Assembly: GCA_965220485.1 (NCBI GenBank)
Contig: OZ244832.1
Span: 1,364,001 to 1,428,000 of the forward strand
Length of the DNA stretch: 64,000 bases
Direction of reading: 5' to 3'
DNA from: Aldehydirespirator sp965220485
GTDB lineage: Bacteria > Actinomycetota > Acidimicrobiia > Acidimicrobiales > Aldehydirespiratoraceae
In this document: one piece after another, positions 52,475-61,001 of the stretch
Position numbering within the stretch: position 1 is the stretch's first letter
Layout: each line of letters opens with the position of its first letter
Translations under genes and position numbers: made by a program
The notes under the pieces: generated by a model
Databases searched by the model: none
What the model saw: only the letters and a program-made list of their open reading frames with translations
What the model was told of the DNA's origin: nothing

Positions 52475-52627
52475 TTCCCCGGCAGGGCCGACTCAACTTC
52501 CTATGAGTGGGGTGCGCGCCATCCTCAACGCCCTTCGCGTGCCCCGCCCTAGTTCCCCGGCAGGGCCGACTCAACTTCCTATGAGTGGGGTGCGGGCCGT
52601 CCTCAACGCCGCTCGCGTGCCCCACCC
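52472..52627 (+). repeat. 78-bp tandem duplication spanning the thiD stop codon
   Basis: Units 52472-52549 and 52550-52627 both begin with tagttccccggcagggccga, and the first TAG is the thiD stop. Each has ATGAGTGGGGTGCG, giving a 42-codon frame from 52504 to a TAA at 52628-52630. A small peptide is possible but unsupported. An AT-rich stretch (acataatatatat, about 52637-52650) follows. Confidence 0.85.
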
Positions 52628-52671
52628 CTAACTTTACATAATATATATTTCCGGCGGAATGGGCGGGTGTG

Positions 52672-52711
52672 TCCGCTCCTGTTCGCTGCGCTCACGGGCC
52701 GCTCGGCCTCT
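52672..52711 (+). repeat. Dispersed element, copy G (internally deleted)
   Basis: The core runs to gggCCGCTCGG and passes straight into the end of the box (CCTCTGG). This fits a deletion between the two CCGCTCGG sequences of a full element. It lies 45 bp before the R/D-rich gene. Confidence 0.8.
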
Positions 52712-52754
52712 GGCTAGGGCATTGCAGTCGCAGAGACGTGTAGCTTTACGGGCC

Positions 52755-54305
52755 GTGTCCCGGCGACTCGAGATCGAACTAACCAGCCAGCGCGACGACG
52801 GCACCTGGACCTGGCGAGCGGCCGGCGCACGCCGGCCCAAGGGCGTAGTAGGTGCCGAACTCGTGCCGGACACGGCTGCAGTCGGCTCGGTGCTCAAGGC
52901 TGAGGCCTCCGGCGGACTCGACGGCTTGGAGATCATCGCGGTTCTTAACCCCCGGGCACGCGCCGAGGGCACCGACCGCCTCGAACTCATCGGCGGTGGC
53001 GGAGGGCCATTGGTCACCACCACACTGGCGTCGAAGTCTCGGCGCTACGAACAAGACAAACGCGGTGGCCGCGCCGACGAGCGGCCCCGGGGCCGCGACC
53101 GCCGAAGCACCCGGGACGGCGATGGGCGCCGCGACCGCAGCCGCGACCGCCGGGACGAACATTCGGACGGCCGCCAACCGCGCCGGGACGGCAAGCCTCG
53201 ACGGGTGGAGGGCACAAAGGGACGTTCCCGCCGCGACGACGGTGACGATCCCCGCGGGTCCGCTTCGGGTTCCGGCAAGGACCGCAGGACGAAGGATCCG
53301 GAGCGGCGAGAGTCTCGCTCCCGCGACAAACGCTCCCAGAGATCGCCGCGTTCGAGCGACACCAAGCGCTCTGCGAGGCCGCCGCGGCCGAGGACCCCTG
53401 GCCTCAAGGCCAAGCGAGTCCATCGCCAGGCAGCGCTGACGGCCCTTCCCGAGGACCAACGGCCCTTGGCTCGTGAAGTCCTCAGGGGCGGCGTGCCCGG
53501 AGTGCGCAAGTCCATAGAGAGAATGAACGCCAAGGCGGCCGCGGCGAGCCTCCCGCAAATCAAGTCCGAGCCGATCCTGGCCCTGGCCGAGCAACTCGTC
53601 CCCGTGCTGAAGGCGGCTGAGTGGCACGACCGGGCCGACGCGGCCCTGGCCGGAATCTCCAAGATCGACCTGCGAGACATCCGCTCCGTGATTGCCGCGG
53701 CCGACTGGGCGGCCCGAACGGACGAGACCAGGGCCCTGGCCGAGAGTCTCCGCACCGGCCTGGCCCAACGCTTGGAGGTGGACCATCGCAAGTGGATGGA
53801 CGAGTTGGCCAACACCATCAGTGAGGGCCGCACCGTCAGAGCGCTGCGTTTGAGCTCATATCCGCCCAAGGCAGGGACACCACTGCCCCCCGACATGGCC
53901 GAGCGGCTCGCCAATATGGCCGCAACCGACCTGAACCCCACCGCCAGCCAGCAGCGGTGGTCAACGGTGGTGGACTCGGTGGCCCTCTCCCCCGTCCGCA
54001 CCCAGGTGATCCCGGTCGGCACTCCAGACAAGCCAGCCAGCGAACTGCTCTCCACCATCCGCCGGCTGGCCGATCGGGTGCCCCAGATCGCATCCCTATT
54101 CGGCATCGAACCCCAGGCACCCAGCCGAGGCCGGCGCCCCCCTCCGCCCCCGCCGGCCACCGACGCTGACGCTGAGGATGAGATTGAAACTACACGAACC
54201 GCATTAGAACGTCAGGATGAGACTCCGACAGCCGAGAACACTCCACCAGCCGAGAACACTCCACCGGCCGAGAACACGGAGGCCGGCGAGGAAGACGCCT
54301 CGTGA
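52755..54305 (+). CDS. Arg/Asp-rich low-complexity protein, unknown function
   Basis: The 516-aa protein has an N-terminal globular part (about 1-105; LEIELTSQRDDGTWTWRAAGARRPKGVVGAELVPD). A long R/D/S-rich disordered stretch (about 105-225) follows, then a helical domain (230-440; KAKRVHRQAALTALPEDQRPLAREVLRGGVPGVRKSIERMN) and an acidic tail with PAENTP repeats. RNA binding is a guess from composition. TAGCTT lies 8 nt before GTG 52755. Its stop overlaps the next gene (GTGA). Confidence 0.75.
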   Translation: MSRRLEIELTSQRDDGTWTWRAAGARRPKGVVGAELVPDTAAVGSVLKAEASGGLDGLEIIAVLNPRARAEGTDRLELIGGGGGPLVTTTLASKSRRYEQDKRGGRADERPRGRDRRSTRDGDGRRDRSRDRRDEHSDGRQPRRDGKPRRVEGTKGRSRRDDGDDPRGSASGSGKDRRTKDPERRESRSRDKRSQRSPRSSDTKRSARPPRPRTPGLKAKRVHRQAALTALPEDQRPLAREVLRGGVPGVRKSIERMNAKAAAASLPQIKSEPILALAEQLVPVLKAAEWHDRADAALAGISKIDLRDIRSVIAAADWAARTDETRALAESLRTGLAQRLEVDHRKWMDELANTISEGRTVRALRLSSYPPKAGTPLPPDMAERLANMAATDLNPTASQQRWSTVVDSVALSPVRTQVIPVGTPDKPASELLSTIRRLADRVPQIASLFGIEPQAPSRGRRPPPPPPATDADAEDEIETTRTALERQDETPTAENTPPAENTPPAENTEAGEEDAS

Positions 54306-55063
54306 TCGATTTTGACACCGACGGCAACGTCGCCCTAATAACCATGAACCGGCCCGAGGCTCGAAACGCGGTCAACGGCGACATCTCCAGCGGTCTCGAG
54401 GACGCCATCGACCGGCTGGAGTCTGACGACTCGCTGTGGCTGGGCATTCTCACCCACGTCGGTCCGGTGTTCTGCGCTGGCGCGGATCTCAAGGCCATTT
54501 CTGAGGGACGCTTCTCGGAGCTCTCCACCAAGCGGGGCGGCTTCGGCGGCATCGTGCTGAGGGAGAGGACCAAGCCGCTGATCGCGGCCATCGACGGTCC
54601 CGCCCTGGCCGGTGGGACCGAGATAGCGCTCACCTGCGACCTGCGGGTGGCCTCCACCGCGGCCCGCTTCGGACTGCCCGAGGTGAAGCGGTCGCTGATC
54701 GCCGCAGCCGGGGGCCTCGTGCGCCTGCCCCGCGCCATCCCGCTGACCGTTGCTATGGAGATGGTCCTCACCGGCGACCCGATCAGCGCCGAGAGCGCTC
54801 TCGAACTGGGCCTCATCAACGAACTCTGCCAACCGGGCGAGGCCCTAGACGCAGCGCAGCGCCTCGCAGCCCGTGTCGCCGCCAACGGCCCTCTCGCGGT
54901 GAGAGAGTCCCGCCGGCTCGTGCTCGAGAGCTTCACCCAGACCGACGCCGAGTCGATCACTGCCGCGGGCCGAGCCCAGATGGGGCTGCGCGATACCGAG
55001 GACTTCCGAGAGGGGCCCCTGGCCTTCATCGAGAAACGTCCCCCCGTCTGGAAGGGCCGCTGA
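54302..55063 (+). CDS. Enoyl-CoA hydratase/isomerase (crotonase) family
   Basis: The 253-aa crotonase has VALITMNRPEARNAVN, the oxyanion-hole segments VFCAGADLKAI and GPALAGGTEIAL, and FGLPEVKRSL with one catalytic Glu position. It hydrates or isomerises an acyl-CoA; the exact substrate is unknown. GTG at 54302 overlaps the preceding TGA. Confidence 0.88.
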   Translation: MIDFDTDGNVALITMNRPEARNAVNGDISSGLEDAIDRLESDDSLWLGILTHVGPVFCAGADLKAISEGRFSELSTKRGGFGGIVLRERTKPLIAAIDGPALAGGTEIALTCDLRVASTAARFGLPEVKRSLIAAAGGLVRLPRAIPLTVAMEMVLTGDPISAESALELGLINELCQPGEALDAAQRLAARVAANGPLAVRESRRLVLESFTQTDAESITAAGRAQMGLRDTEDFREGPLAFIEKRPPVWKGR

Positions 55064-55076
55064 GCTCAGACAGAAC

Positions 55077-55484
55077 TCAGACGATTGTCGGGATCACTCC
55101 GTGGTCGTAGAGGAACTCCGCTAGACCCTCCACGAGCTGCAGCGCGGCGACCTCGGACGCCGGCCACCATCGGGCCTCTGAAGCGTCTCCCCCGGCGGTG
55201 GGAGTGACATCGCCGATGACCGTCGCTTCGAAGTCGAGGATTACGAAGTGCCGATCGTCGCTGATGCGTTCCACCCAGCCGACCAGGGGGCCGCACACGG
55301 CGCGGAGCCCGGTCTCCTCGAGAAGCTCGCGCGCCACCGCTTCCATCAATAGCTCGCCCGGCTCAACCCGGCCTCCGGGGACGGACCACTCCCCCACCGC
55401 CGGCTCCTGGCCTCGACGCACCAGCAGCAACTCGTCGGCACGGCGGACGATGGCGCCCACCGCGAGCTCGACGCGCGAGATCAT
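55077..55484 (-). CDS. Nudix hydrolase
   Basis: The 135-aa protein has a complete Nudix box G-x5-E-x7-RELLEETGL (GGRVEPGELLMEAVARELLEETGL). It cleaves a nucleoside-diphosphate-linked substrate; specificity unknown. ATG 55484 overlaps the GNAT gene stop (ATGA). Confidence 0.9.
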   Translation of the reverse strand: MISRVELAVGAIVRRADELLLVRRGQEPAVGEWSVPGGRVEPGELLMEAVARELLEETGLRAVCGPLVGWVERISDDRHFVILDFEATVIGDVTPTAGGDASEARWWPASEVAALQLVEGLAEFLYDHGVIPTIV

Positions 55485-55987
55485 TGGCTCCGTGGCGACT
55501 CGGCAGCGTCCAACAGCTTCCTATGCACGGTAATCGCCCGGGCCACCAGGCCGTGCGTCTCGAAGAAGTTCTTGGTGTGGCGATCTCCGGGCAGGGCCAG
55601 GCTGTCCACGCCGATGCAGCCGTGCCGGCGGGCCCAGGCCATCAGCAGCTCCATCATGGCCTCACCGACGCCGACACCGCGGGCGTCGGGAAGAACGTAG
55701 ATGTCGCCGATACGACCCAGAGTCGAACCGTCGTGCAACTCCACGAGGCGGATCGCCCCGTAGCCCACGACGGCCTCGTCGATGGTGCCCACCACCACCA
55801 GTGCGTCATCAGCTCGATGGTCTCGAACCAAGCTCTCCAGCGGCGGCTCCCTTCGAGCCTCGAGGCGCGCCCAAACCGTCCCGCCGCGCAGCTGTGACAT
55901 CTCCGCGGCCGCCTGCGCCGCCAGCTCGGCCACGGTGGCGATATCGGCCTCAGCCGCCTGCCTAGCCCCTTCAGCGATCGAAGTCAT
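55481..55987 (-). CDS. GNAT-family N-acetyltransferase
   Basis: The 168-aa protein has the acetyl-CoA-binding core GRIGDIYVLPDARGVGVGEAMMELLMAWARRHGC and an end motif FFETHGLVARAITVHRKL. Substrate unknown. Co-translated with the Nudix hydrolase. Confidence 0.85.
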   Translation of the reverse strand: MTSIAEGARQAAEADIATVAELAAQAAAEMSQLRGGTVWARLEARREPPLESLVRDHRADDALVVVGTIDEAVVGYGAIRLVELHDGSTLGRIGDIYVLPDARGVGVGEAMMELLMAWARRHGCIGVDSLALPGDRHTKNFFETHGLVARAITVHRKLLDAAESPRSQ

Positions 55988-56026
55988 CGGCCAAGATCGG
56001 TGGCGGGCATGGCATGACTCGGGCTC

Positions 56027-56563
56027 TTAGCCGCGGAGAAGCCTCTCTATCGACTCGCAGGGCTCTTCGCCTGACGGGCACACAGGATTGGAGCGTGATC
56101 CGAACTGGGTCACGCTCACGATGAGGAAGCACTGGTTGCAAGTCCACTCGTCCGAGCGGGGCGGCGCAACTACCGAGGTTGACTTCGGGTCGCCCGTGTC
56201 GTCCTCGTCGTCGTCCTCGTCGTCGTCGCTGGCCGCTATTCGATCCCGAAGGATCTCCTCCAGATCGGCTTCGACGTCGCTGGGGTGGACGTCGTCATCG
56301 TCGTCATCGTCGGCCGGCAGCGGCACATCGTCGTCATCGTCGTCATCGTCGTCCAGGTCCTCGGCGTCATCATCCGCCAGAGCGACGTCGTCAGTCTCAA
56401 CGAACTCCTTCTCGCCGTCGAACTCCTTCTCGCCGTCGAACTCCTCGTCATCGAAGTCGCCGTCGGCCGGGTCGCCGTCGGCCGGGTCGCCTTCGAAGTC
56501 GTCTGAGTCGCCGAAGTCGCCGTCGCCTTCGAAGTCGTCGTCAAGGGGGTGCTGCTGGTTCAT
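56027..56563 (-). CDS. Acidic DUF4193-like zinc-ribbon protein
   Basis: The 178-aa protein begins MNQQHPLDDDFEGDGDFG and is extremely acidic through about residue 125, with an Asp run and short repeats (DGEKEF, PADGD). The C-terminal 45 residues hold a zinc-ribbon-like DEWTCNQCFLIVSVTQFG...NPVCPSGEEPCESIERL, resembling the DUF4193 family of actinobacteria. Its role is unknown. An upstream GTG at 56611 could extend it by 16 residues. Confidence 0.75.
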   Translation of the reverse strand: MNQQHPLDDDFEGDGDFGDSDDFEGDPADGDPADGDFDDEEFDGEKEFDGEKEFVETDDVALADDDAEDLDDDDDDDDDVPLPADDDDDDDVHPSDVEADLEEILRDRIAASDDDEDDDEDDTGDPKSTSVVAPPRSDEWTCNQCFLIVSVTQFGSRSNPVCPSGEEPCESIERLLRG

Positions 56564-56660
56564 CGCTCCTGTTGAAGGGTCGTCGCCACGATGTGGGCGG
56601 ATCATAGACACAGATCGGCGGGGTGCAACTTCATTGCGATCCCCCGCTCCCGTGCTGCGC

Positions 56661-58337
56661 TCAACCCTGGGCCAGACCTCCGTCGTCTCCGCTGTCGTGG
56701 TCCGCAGAGAGGTCCAGCGAGGGATGAGACTGAGCGACGCGGAGCTTGTCCACCCGCTTCTCTGCGTCGAGGCGGCCCAGTCCGGAATCCTCGGCGTGGT
56801 TGACGAACGACATCAGCTCGGCGACGGCAGCGTGGCCAGCCTCCTCGGCGACGAGGACATGCATCCGCTGGCACACCCTGCGGTAGGCCGGATGACCCTG
56901 GAGGGTGGTCCGCAACTCCACCATGTGCATGGCCTCGCGTGCGTTCATCTGCATGGAGTACCGGATTCGGTACGCCAACGCCACCGCGTACGAGGATTGG
57001 TCGCCGAACTCGGCGCTCAGGGCCTCATAGAGCCGGGCCGAGCGGGCCATCACCGCATCGAACCTCTCCTCCTCGCCGGCCGCGGCCACCGCTTCGGGCC
57101 GCACGTAGCCGTGGCGTGTGGACAGCGGCTGCCACTCGATGGTGAGCATCCGATGGCGCTGGAGGTCTCGAAACGCCCCGTAGTCGGACAGCACGTCGAA
57201 GCGATAATAGACGCGCTCGAGGGCCCGCCCCGGGCGGTGGCGACGGTTCTGCCGGTCTCCGCAGTAGGCCCGCACCACCGCGACACGATCGGCTGCCGAC
57301 ATGGCCCTGACCCTGGCCTCGATGGTGCGCTCCGCCAGCGATGTGTGGGGGTACAACATCGCGGCGATCATCTTGGTCTCGCCGTCAGAATCGAAGTCCA
57401 CCAGCTCGACGGAGTCGTCGGCGACGGGGCCTCCGACCGCGTCACCGAAGGTGTGGGCGGCCAGGTCGTCCATGGCAGCCCGGTTGTCGGCCAGGTAGCG
57501 GGTGGTGAGCTCGCCGCGGTCGGGCAGGTCCACCCGCTTGAGGAACGAGGGGATCACCTTGCGAAGCTCGGTGAGCATCATGTCGGCGTACAGGCGCGCC
57601 TCGGGCAGGGGGTGGGCCCGCATGCGCAGCAGTAGCGCCTCGTAGGACTGGCCGGTGCCGTAGATGCCCACGTTGCTCAACGACGCCGCGGGCAGCAGCC
57701 CGCGGATGGAGTCCAGGGCCCTGGCCTTGATCGCCTGCCGGTAGGCGAAATCGGAGTCTCCGGCCTGTTTGGGCACGTTGGCCCGGAAGAAGTCCTGCAT
57801 GACCGGCACGAACTCCGAATAGGTCGAGAACATGCGGTCGATGTCTCCCACGTAACGGGTGCCCAGCGACGAGTTCAGCACCTCTGAATCGCGGTAGTAG
57901 CGATAGCGGCCGCCCAGGCGCTGGTCGTAGGCGATGTAGCGGGTGCTCTGCTCCAGGTAGGCCATCAGCCGGCCCCACTCCAGCACCTTGGTCAGCAGGT
58001 TGGAGGCCTGCTCGCAGGCCAGGTGCACGCCGCCGAGCTGGGCCACGGAGTCGTCCCCGTATTCGAAGAACACCCGGTCATACAGCGCCTCGGCGCGGCG
58101 CAAGCCGACGGTGGCGTCAATGGTTACGTCGCCGCTGATGTCGAGATCGTCGACGAATTCATCGAGGAACAACCGGCGAAGGCTGGACATGGACCGGGAG
58201 TAGCGGGCGAACAGGGCGCCCTTGACGACCTCGGGCAGGTTGACCAGCGCGAACACCGGCTGGTCCAGGTTGGTGAAGTACCGGCGCAGGATGTCAGCCT
58301 CCTCGGCTGAGAAGGACTCCGCCGCGTACATATTCAC
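56661..58337 (-). CDS. Two-domain ThyX-like FAD-dependent thymidylate synthase family protein
   Basis: The 558-aa protein is about twice the usual ThyX length. The first half has VFFEYGDDSVAQLGGVHLACEQASNLLTKVLEWGRLMAYLEQSTRYIAYD. The second half has FRDLQRHRMLTIEWQPLSTRHGY (about 390-410), corresponding to the RHR-x7-S ThyX motif, then YRIRYSMQMNAREAMHMVELR. Each half keeps only part of the motif, as in known long ThyX-like proteins. dUMP methylation is likely but not certain. GTG 58337 lies 8 nt after TAGTCT. Confidence 0.82.
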   Translation of the reverse strand: MNMYAAESFSAEEADILRRYFTNLDQPVFALVNLPEVVKGALFARYSRSMSSLRRLFLDEFVDDLDISGDVTIDATVGLRRAEALYDRVFFEYGDDSVAQLGGVHLACEQASNLLTKVLEWGRLMAYLEQSTRYIAYDQRLGGRYRYYRDSEVLNSSLGTRYVGDIDRMFSTYSEFVPVMQDFFRANVPKQAGDSDFAYRQAIKARALDSIRGLLPAASLSNVGIYGTGQSYEALLLRMRAHPLPEARLYADMMLTELRKVIPSFLKRVDLPDRGELTTRYLADNRAAMDDLAAHTFGDAVGGPVADDSVELVDFDSDGETKMIAAMLYPHTSLAERTIEARVRAMSAADRVAVVRAYCGDRQNRRHRPGRALERVYYRFDVLSDYGAFRDLQRHRMLTIEWQPLSTRHGYVRPEAVAAAGEEERFDAVMARSARLYEALSAEFGDQSSYAVALAYRIRYSMQMNAREAMHMVELRTTLQGHPAYRRVCQRMHVLVAEEAGHAAVAELMSFVNHAEDSGLGRLDAEKRVDKLRVAQSHPSLDLSADHDSGDDGGLAQG

Positions 58338-58426
58338 AGGGCGCGAGACTAGAGGCGCGTCTCAAGCAGGGCGCGGACGGTGGCAGGGGTCAGGACAACG
58401 GGCCGAGCGGAGAGGTCAAGGCCCCC

Positions 58427-59614
58427 CTATCCGCTGCCTATCCGCTCGGCCTCTGCGTCAAAGGCGACCTGTGCCGCTGGCAGCACGGCATCGTCCAGCC
58501 AGCAGTCCAATGCGGTCATGGCCAAGACCTTGGCTCCGTCGATCACCGCGGCATCACCGGCGGGGCCGCGGGCGTGCTCGGCGAAGGCCGGGGTGTGGAT
58601 GGGCACATCGTCGGGCGCGACCTTGATCATGGGATGGATGGACGGCACGATGTAGCTCACGTTGCCCATGTCGGTGCTGCCCACCACACGGGCCTGCCCG
58701 TCGGTCACCACCGTGCGGCCCAGGGCGTCGAGGTTGGTCAGGTAGCGGTCCAGCAGCGCCGGATTGTCGTTCATGTCGGCGTAGGCCGGATCGGCCCATT
58801 CGGCATCCAACTCGCAGCCGGCCGCGGCCGCCCCGGCCTGCAGGCAGGCGAGCACCCGCTGCTTGAGCGACTCGAGCGTGGTGAGGTTGGTGGAGCGCAC
58901 GTACCACTCGGCCGCAGCCGTGGCCGGGACGATGTTGGGTTTGGCGCCTCCGTCGGTGAACACGCCATGGATGCGCTCGTCGTGGCGGATGTGCTGGCGC
59001 AGCGCCGCGACGGCGTTGTAGCCGAGCACTGCCGCGTCCAGAGCGTTGCGGCCCTTCTCGGGCGCGGCCGCGGCATGAGCCGCCGCGCCCGTGTAGCGCG
59101 CCGTGAGGCGATGCACCGCCACCGCATGGAACACGCTCAGCTCGTAGTTGGCGGGGTGCACCATCATGGCCGCCTCGACGTCGGAGAAAGCGCCCTGGCG
59201 GAGCATAAGCTCCTTGCCCCCTCCACCCTCCTCCGCGGGCGTTCCTATCACCGCCACCGTTCCGCCCGTCTCGCCAGCCATGGCGGCCAGGGCCAGGCCC
59301 GCCCCCAGGCCGGAAGCGGCGATGATGTTGTGCCCGCATGCATGGCCGATGCCCGGCAGGGCGTCGTACTCGCACACCACGGCCACTACTGGGCCGTCGC
59401 CGGCGCGGGCCTCGAAGGCGGTGTCGACGCCGTAGGCGCGGCGCTGCACGGCCAGCCCGTGGTCGGACAGCACCTCGGTGAGCAGGTCGTGGGCGTGGTG
59501 CTCCTCGAAGCACAGTTCGGGACGGGCGTGGATGCGGTGCGACACGTCGAGCAGCTCGGGGGCCAGACGGTCGATCTCCTCGCAGATCCGTCGCTTGGCG
59601 TCAGCTATGTCCAT
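58427..59614 (-). CDS. M20-family amidohydrolase (AbgB-like)
   Basis: The 395-aa metallopeptidase-like protein has VAVVCEYDALPGIGHACGHNIIAASGLG (metal ligands), IGTPAEEGGGGKELML, a dimerisation domain with AAAHAAAAPEKGRNALDAA, and VVGSTDMGNVSYIVPSIHPMI. It resembles aminobenzoyl-glutamate or aminoacylase-type M20D enzymes. ATG 59614 lies 7 nt after TAGGAT (59622-59627), within the end of the Fic gene. The last codons contain a CCGCTCGGCCTC box. Confidence 0.9.
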   Translation of the reverse strand: MDIADAKRRICEEIDRLAPELLDVSHRIHARPELCFEEHHAHDLLTEVLSDHGLAVQRRAYGVDTAFEARAGDGPVVAVVCEYDALPGIGHACGHNIIAASGLGAGLALAAMAGETGGTVAVIGTPAEEGGGGKELMLRQGAFSDVEAAMMVHPANYELSVFHAVAVHRLTARYTGAAAHAAAAPEKGRNALDAAVLGYNAVAALRQHIRHDERIHGVFTDGGAKPNIVPATAAAEWYVRSTNLTTLESLKQRVLACLQAGAAAAGCELDAEWADPAYADMNDNPALLDRYLTNLDALGRTVVTDGQARVVGSTDMGNVSYIVPSIHPMIKVAPDDVPIHTPAFAEHARGPAGDAAVIDGAKVLAMTALDCWLDDAVLPAAQVAFDAEAERIGSG

Positions 59615-60972
59615 GACTGCGATCCTAGGGCCCGACCGTCACCAGCGCGACCGGGCCTGGGCGCCGGCGCGTGAGATGGCGGCTGGGACGGCGGCTGGGA
59701 CGCCGTGTTGCTGAGGAACCGTGCCAGCGCCTCGGGCACTGCTTGGGAGGCGCCGGATGTGTGAAGGTGCCAGCAGTCGTTGAGCAGGTCGTGGCGCTGG
59801 TCGACGATCCGCAGCATCTCGGGCAACTCGAACACTCTTTGGCCGGTGTCCTCATTGATCGTCTCTGAGACTGCGCCCCGGTCGGCCAGGTCGGCCAGGG
59901 CGCGTCTGACTGCCCGCGAGGATCGCCCGGTCGCCTCATGGAGGTGTCTGACCCCGGCGGCGGGCATCGTGGACATGTGCGCCAGGATCGCCGCCGCGGC
60001 GGAGTGGCTCCGCAACCCGAGATCGGCCCACGACTGCTCCATGGCCGCGACGGCCTGCGACACGGCCTGCGCGTAGTGGCAGGCGACGACGGCGGCGTCT
60101 GAGATGTAGCGGATCGTCTCGCAGGCGGCGTGTGAGCGTTCTTCGGTGCCCGCATCTCCGACGTAGGTCTGGTAGGGCCGCAACGCCGCGTAGTAGTCCT
60201 CTCGGCGCGCGTCGATCGCGGCTGACAGCGGCAGCGGGATCCGCGGGGCCAGGTCGCGGTGCAGCACGCAGTGCATCAGCGCCCGCCCGACGCGTCCGTT
60301 GCCGTCGTCGAAGGGGTGGATGGTCTCGAACTGCAGGTGGGCGATCGCCGCTTTCGCCAGCGCCTGCGGCCACGGCGGGGCAGACACATACTCCATGGTG
60401 TCAGACAGCAGCGGTGCCACGAGATCGGGCGGTGGCGGAACGAAGTACGCCTGGGCGGGGGTTCTCTGGCCGCGGCGGCCCACCCAGTTCTGCTCGCTGC
60501 GCAGGCATCCCGAGCCGATCTGTTGCGCGGTGGCAGCGAACAGCCGCCGGTGCATCTCCTCAACGTCGGCGACCGTCACCGCGGCCGCATGGCGTTGGCC
60601 GGCGGCGATCGCGTGGGCGTTCAGCCGGGCATTGCCCAGGGCCTGCCTGTCGGACTCGGCGCGCTCGGGGTTCCGGTGTGCTCGCATCGACTCCAGCAAG
60701 CTCAGCGACCTCAGCGTCGTGCGGATCCCTTCCACGCTGCTTGATGCGATTGCCTCGGTCCGGTTCAGGCACCATGACAGCGCCCGCGACTGCGGCGCTT
60801 CCTGCTGCAGCCCCCGCAGGCGCTCGCCGGCTGCGCCGAGCCGGGAGATCGTCTCTTGGTCTGGTCGGGGTGTCCAGCCAGCGACGCGGTGCGGGACGAA
60901 GGCCTCGTAGGGTTCGCCCACCTGCGAAGTGCCCCGCCAGTAGTGGTATGTCTGCTGCGACAGGTATCCCAC
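59605..60972 (-). CDS. Fic-domain protein (putative AMPylase) with C-terminal winged helix
   Basis: The 455-aa protein has the Fic motif HPFDDGNGRVGRAL (about 217) and an N-terminal inhibitory helix motif SSSVEGIRTT (about 79), so it should be auto-inhibited. The C-terminal part has an HTH-like LHEATGRSSRAVRRALADLADRGAVSE. Fic proteins transfer AMP from ATP to protein Ser, Thr or Tyr. The GTG at 60972 lies 7 nt after TAGCGT (60980-60985); an ATG at 60999 is the longest alternative. It overlaps the M20 start by 10 nt. Confidence 0.88.
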   Translation of the reverse strand: MGYLSQQTYHYWRGTSQVGEPYEAFVPHRVAGWTPRPDQETISRLGAAGERLRGLQQEAPQSRALSWCLNRTEAIASSSVEGIRTTLRSLSLLESMRAHRNPERAESDRQALGNARLNAHAIAAGQRHAAAVTVADVEEMHRRLFAATAQQIGSGCLRSEQNWVGRRGQRTPAQAYFVPPPPDLVAPLLSDTMEYVSAPPWPQALAKAAIAHLQFETIHPFDDGNGRVGRALMHCVLHRDLAPRIPLPLSAAIDARREDYYAALRPYQTYVGDAGTEERSHAACETIRYISDAAVVACHYAQAVSQAVAAMEQSWADLGLRSHSAAAAILAHMSTMPAAGVRHLHEATGRSSRAVRRALADLADRGAVSETINEDTGQRVFELPEMLRIVDQRHDLLNDCWHLHTSGASQAVPEALARFLSNTASQPPSQPPSHAPAPRPGRAGDGRALGSQSWT

Positions 60973-61001
60973 GCATCTCACGCTACCGCCTTCCCGCATC
61001 A

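Noticed and set aside
53045..54160. 371-codon minus-strand open frame
   Set aside because: Antisense to the Arg/Asp-rich gene; Ser/Arg-rich shadow with no motif.
56088..57635. Plus-strand Ser-rich frame of 515 codons
   Set aside because: Antisense of the acidic protein and ThyX-like gene; the Ser runs are the complement of the Asp codons.
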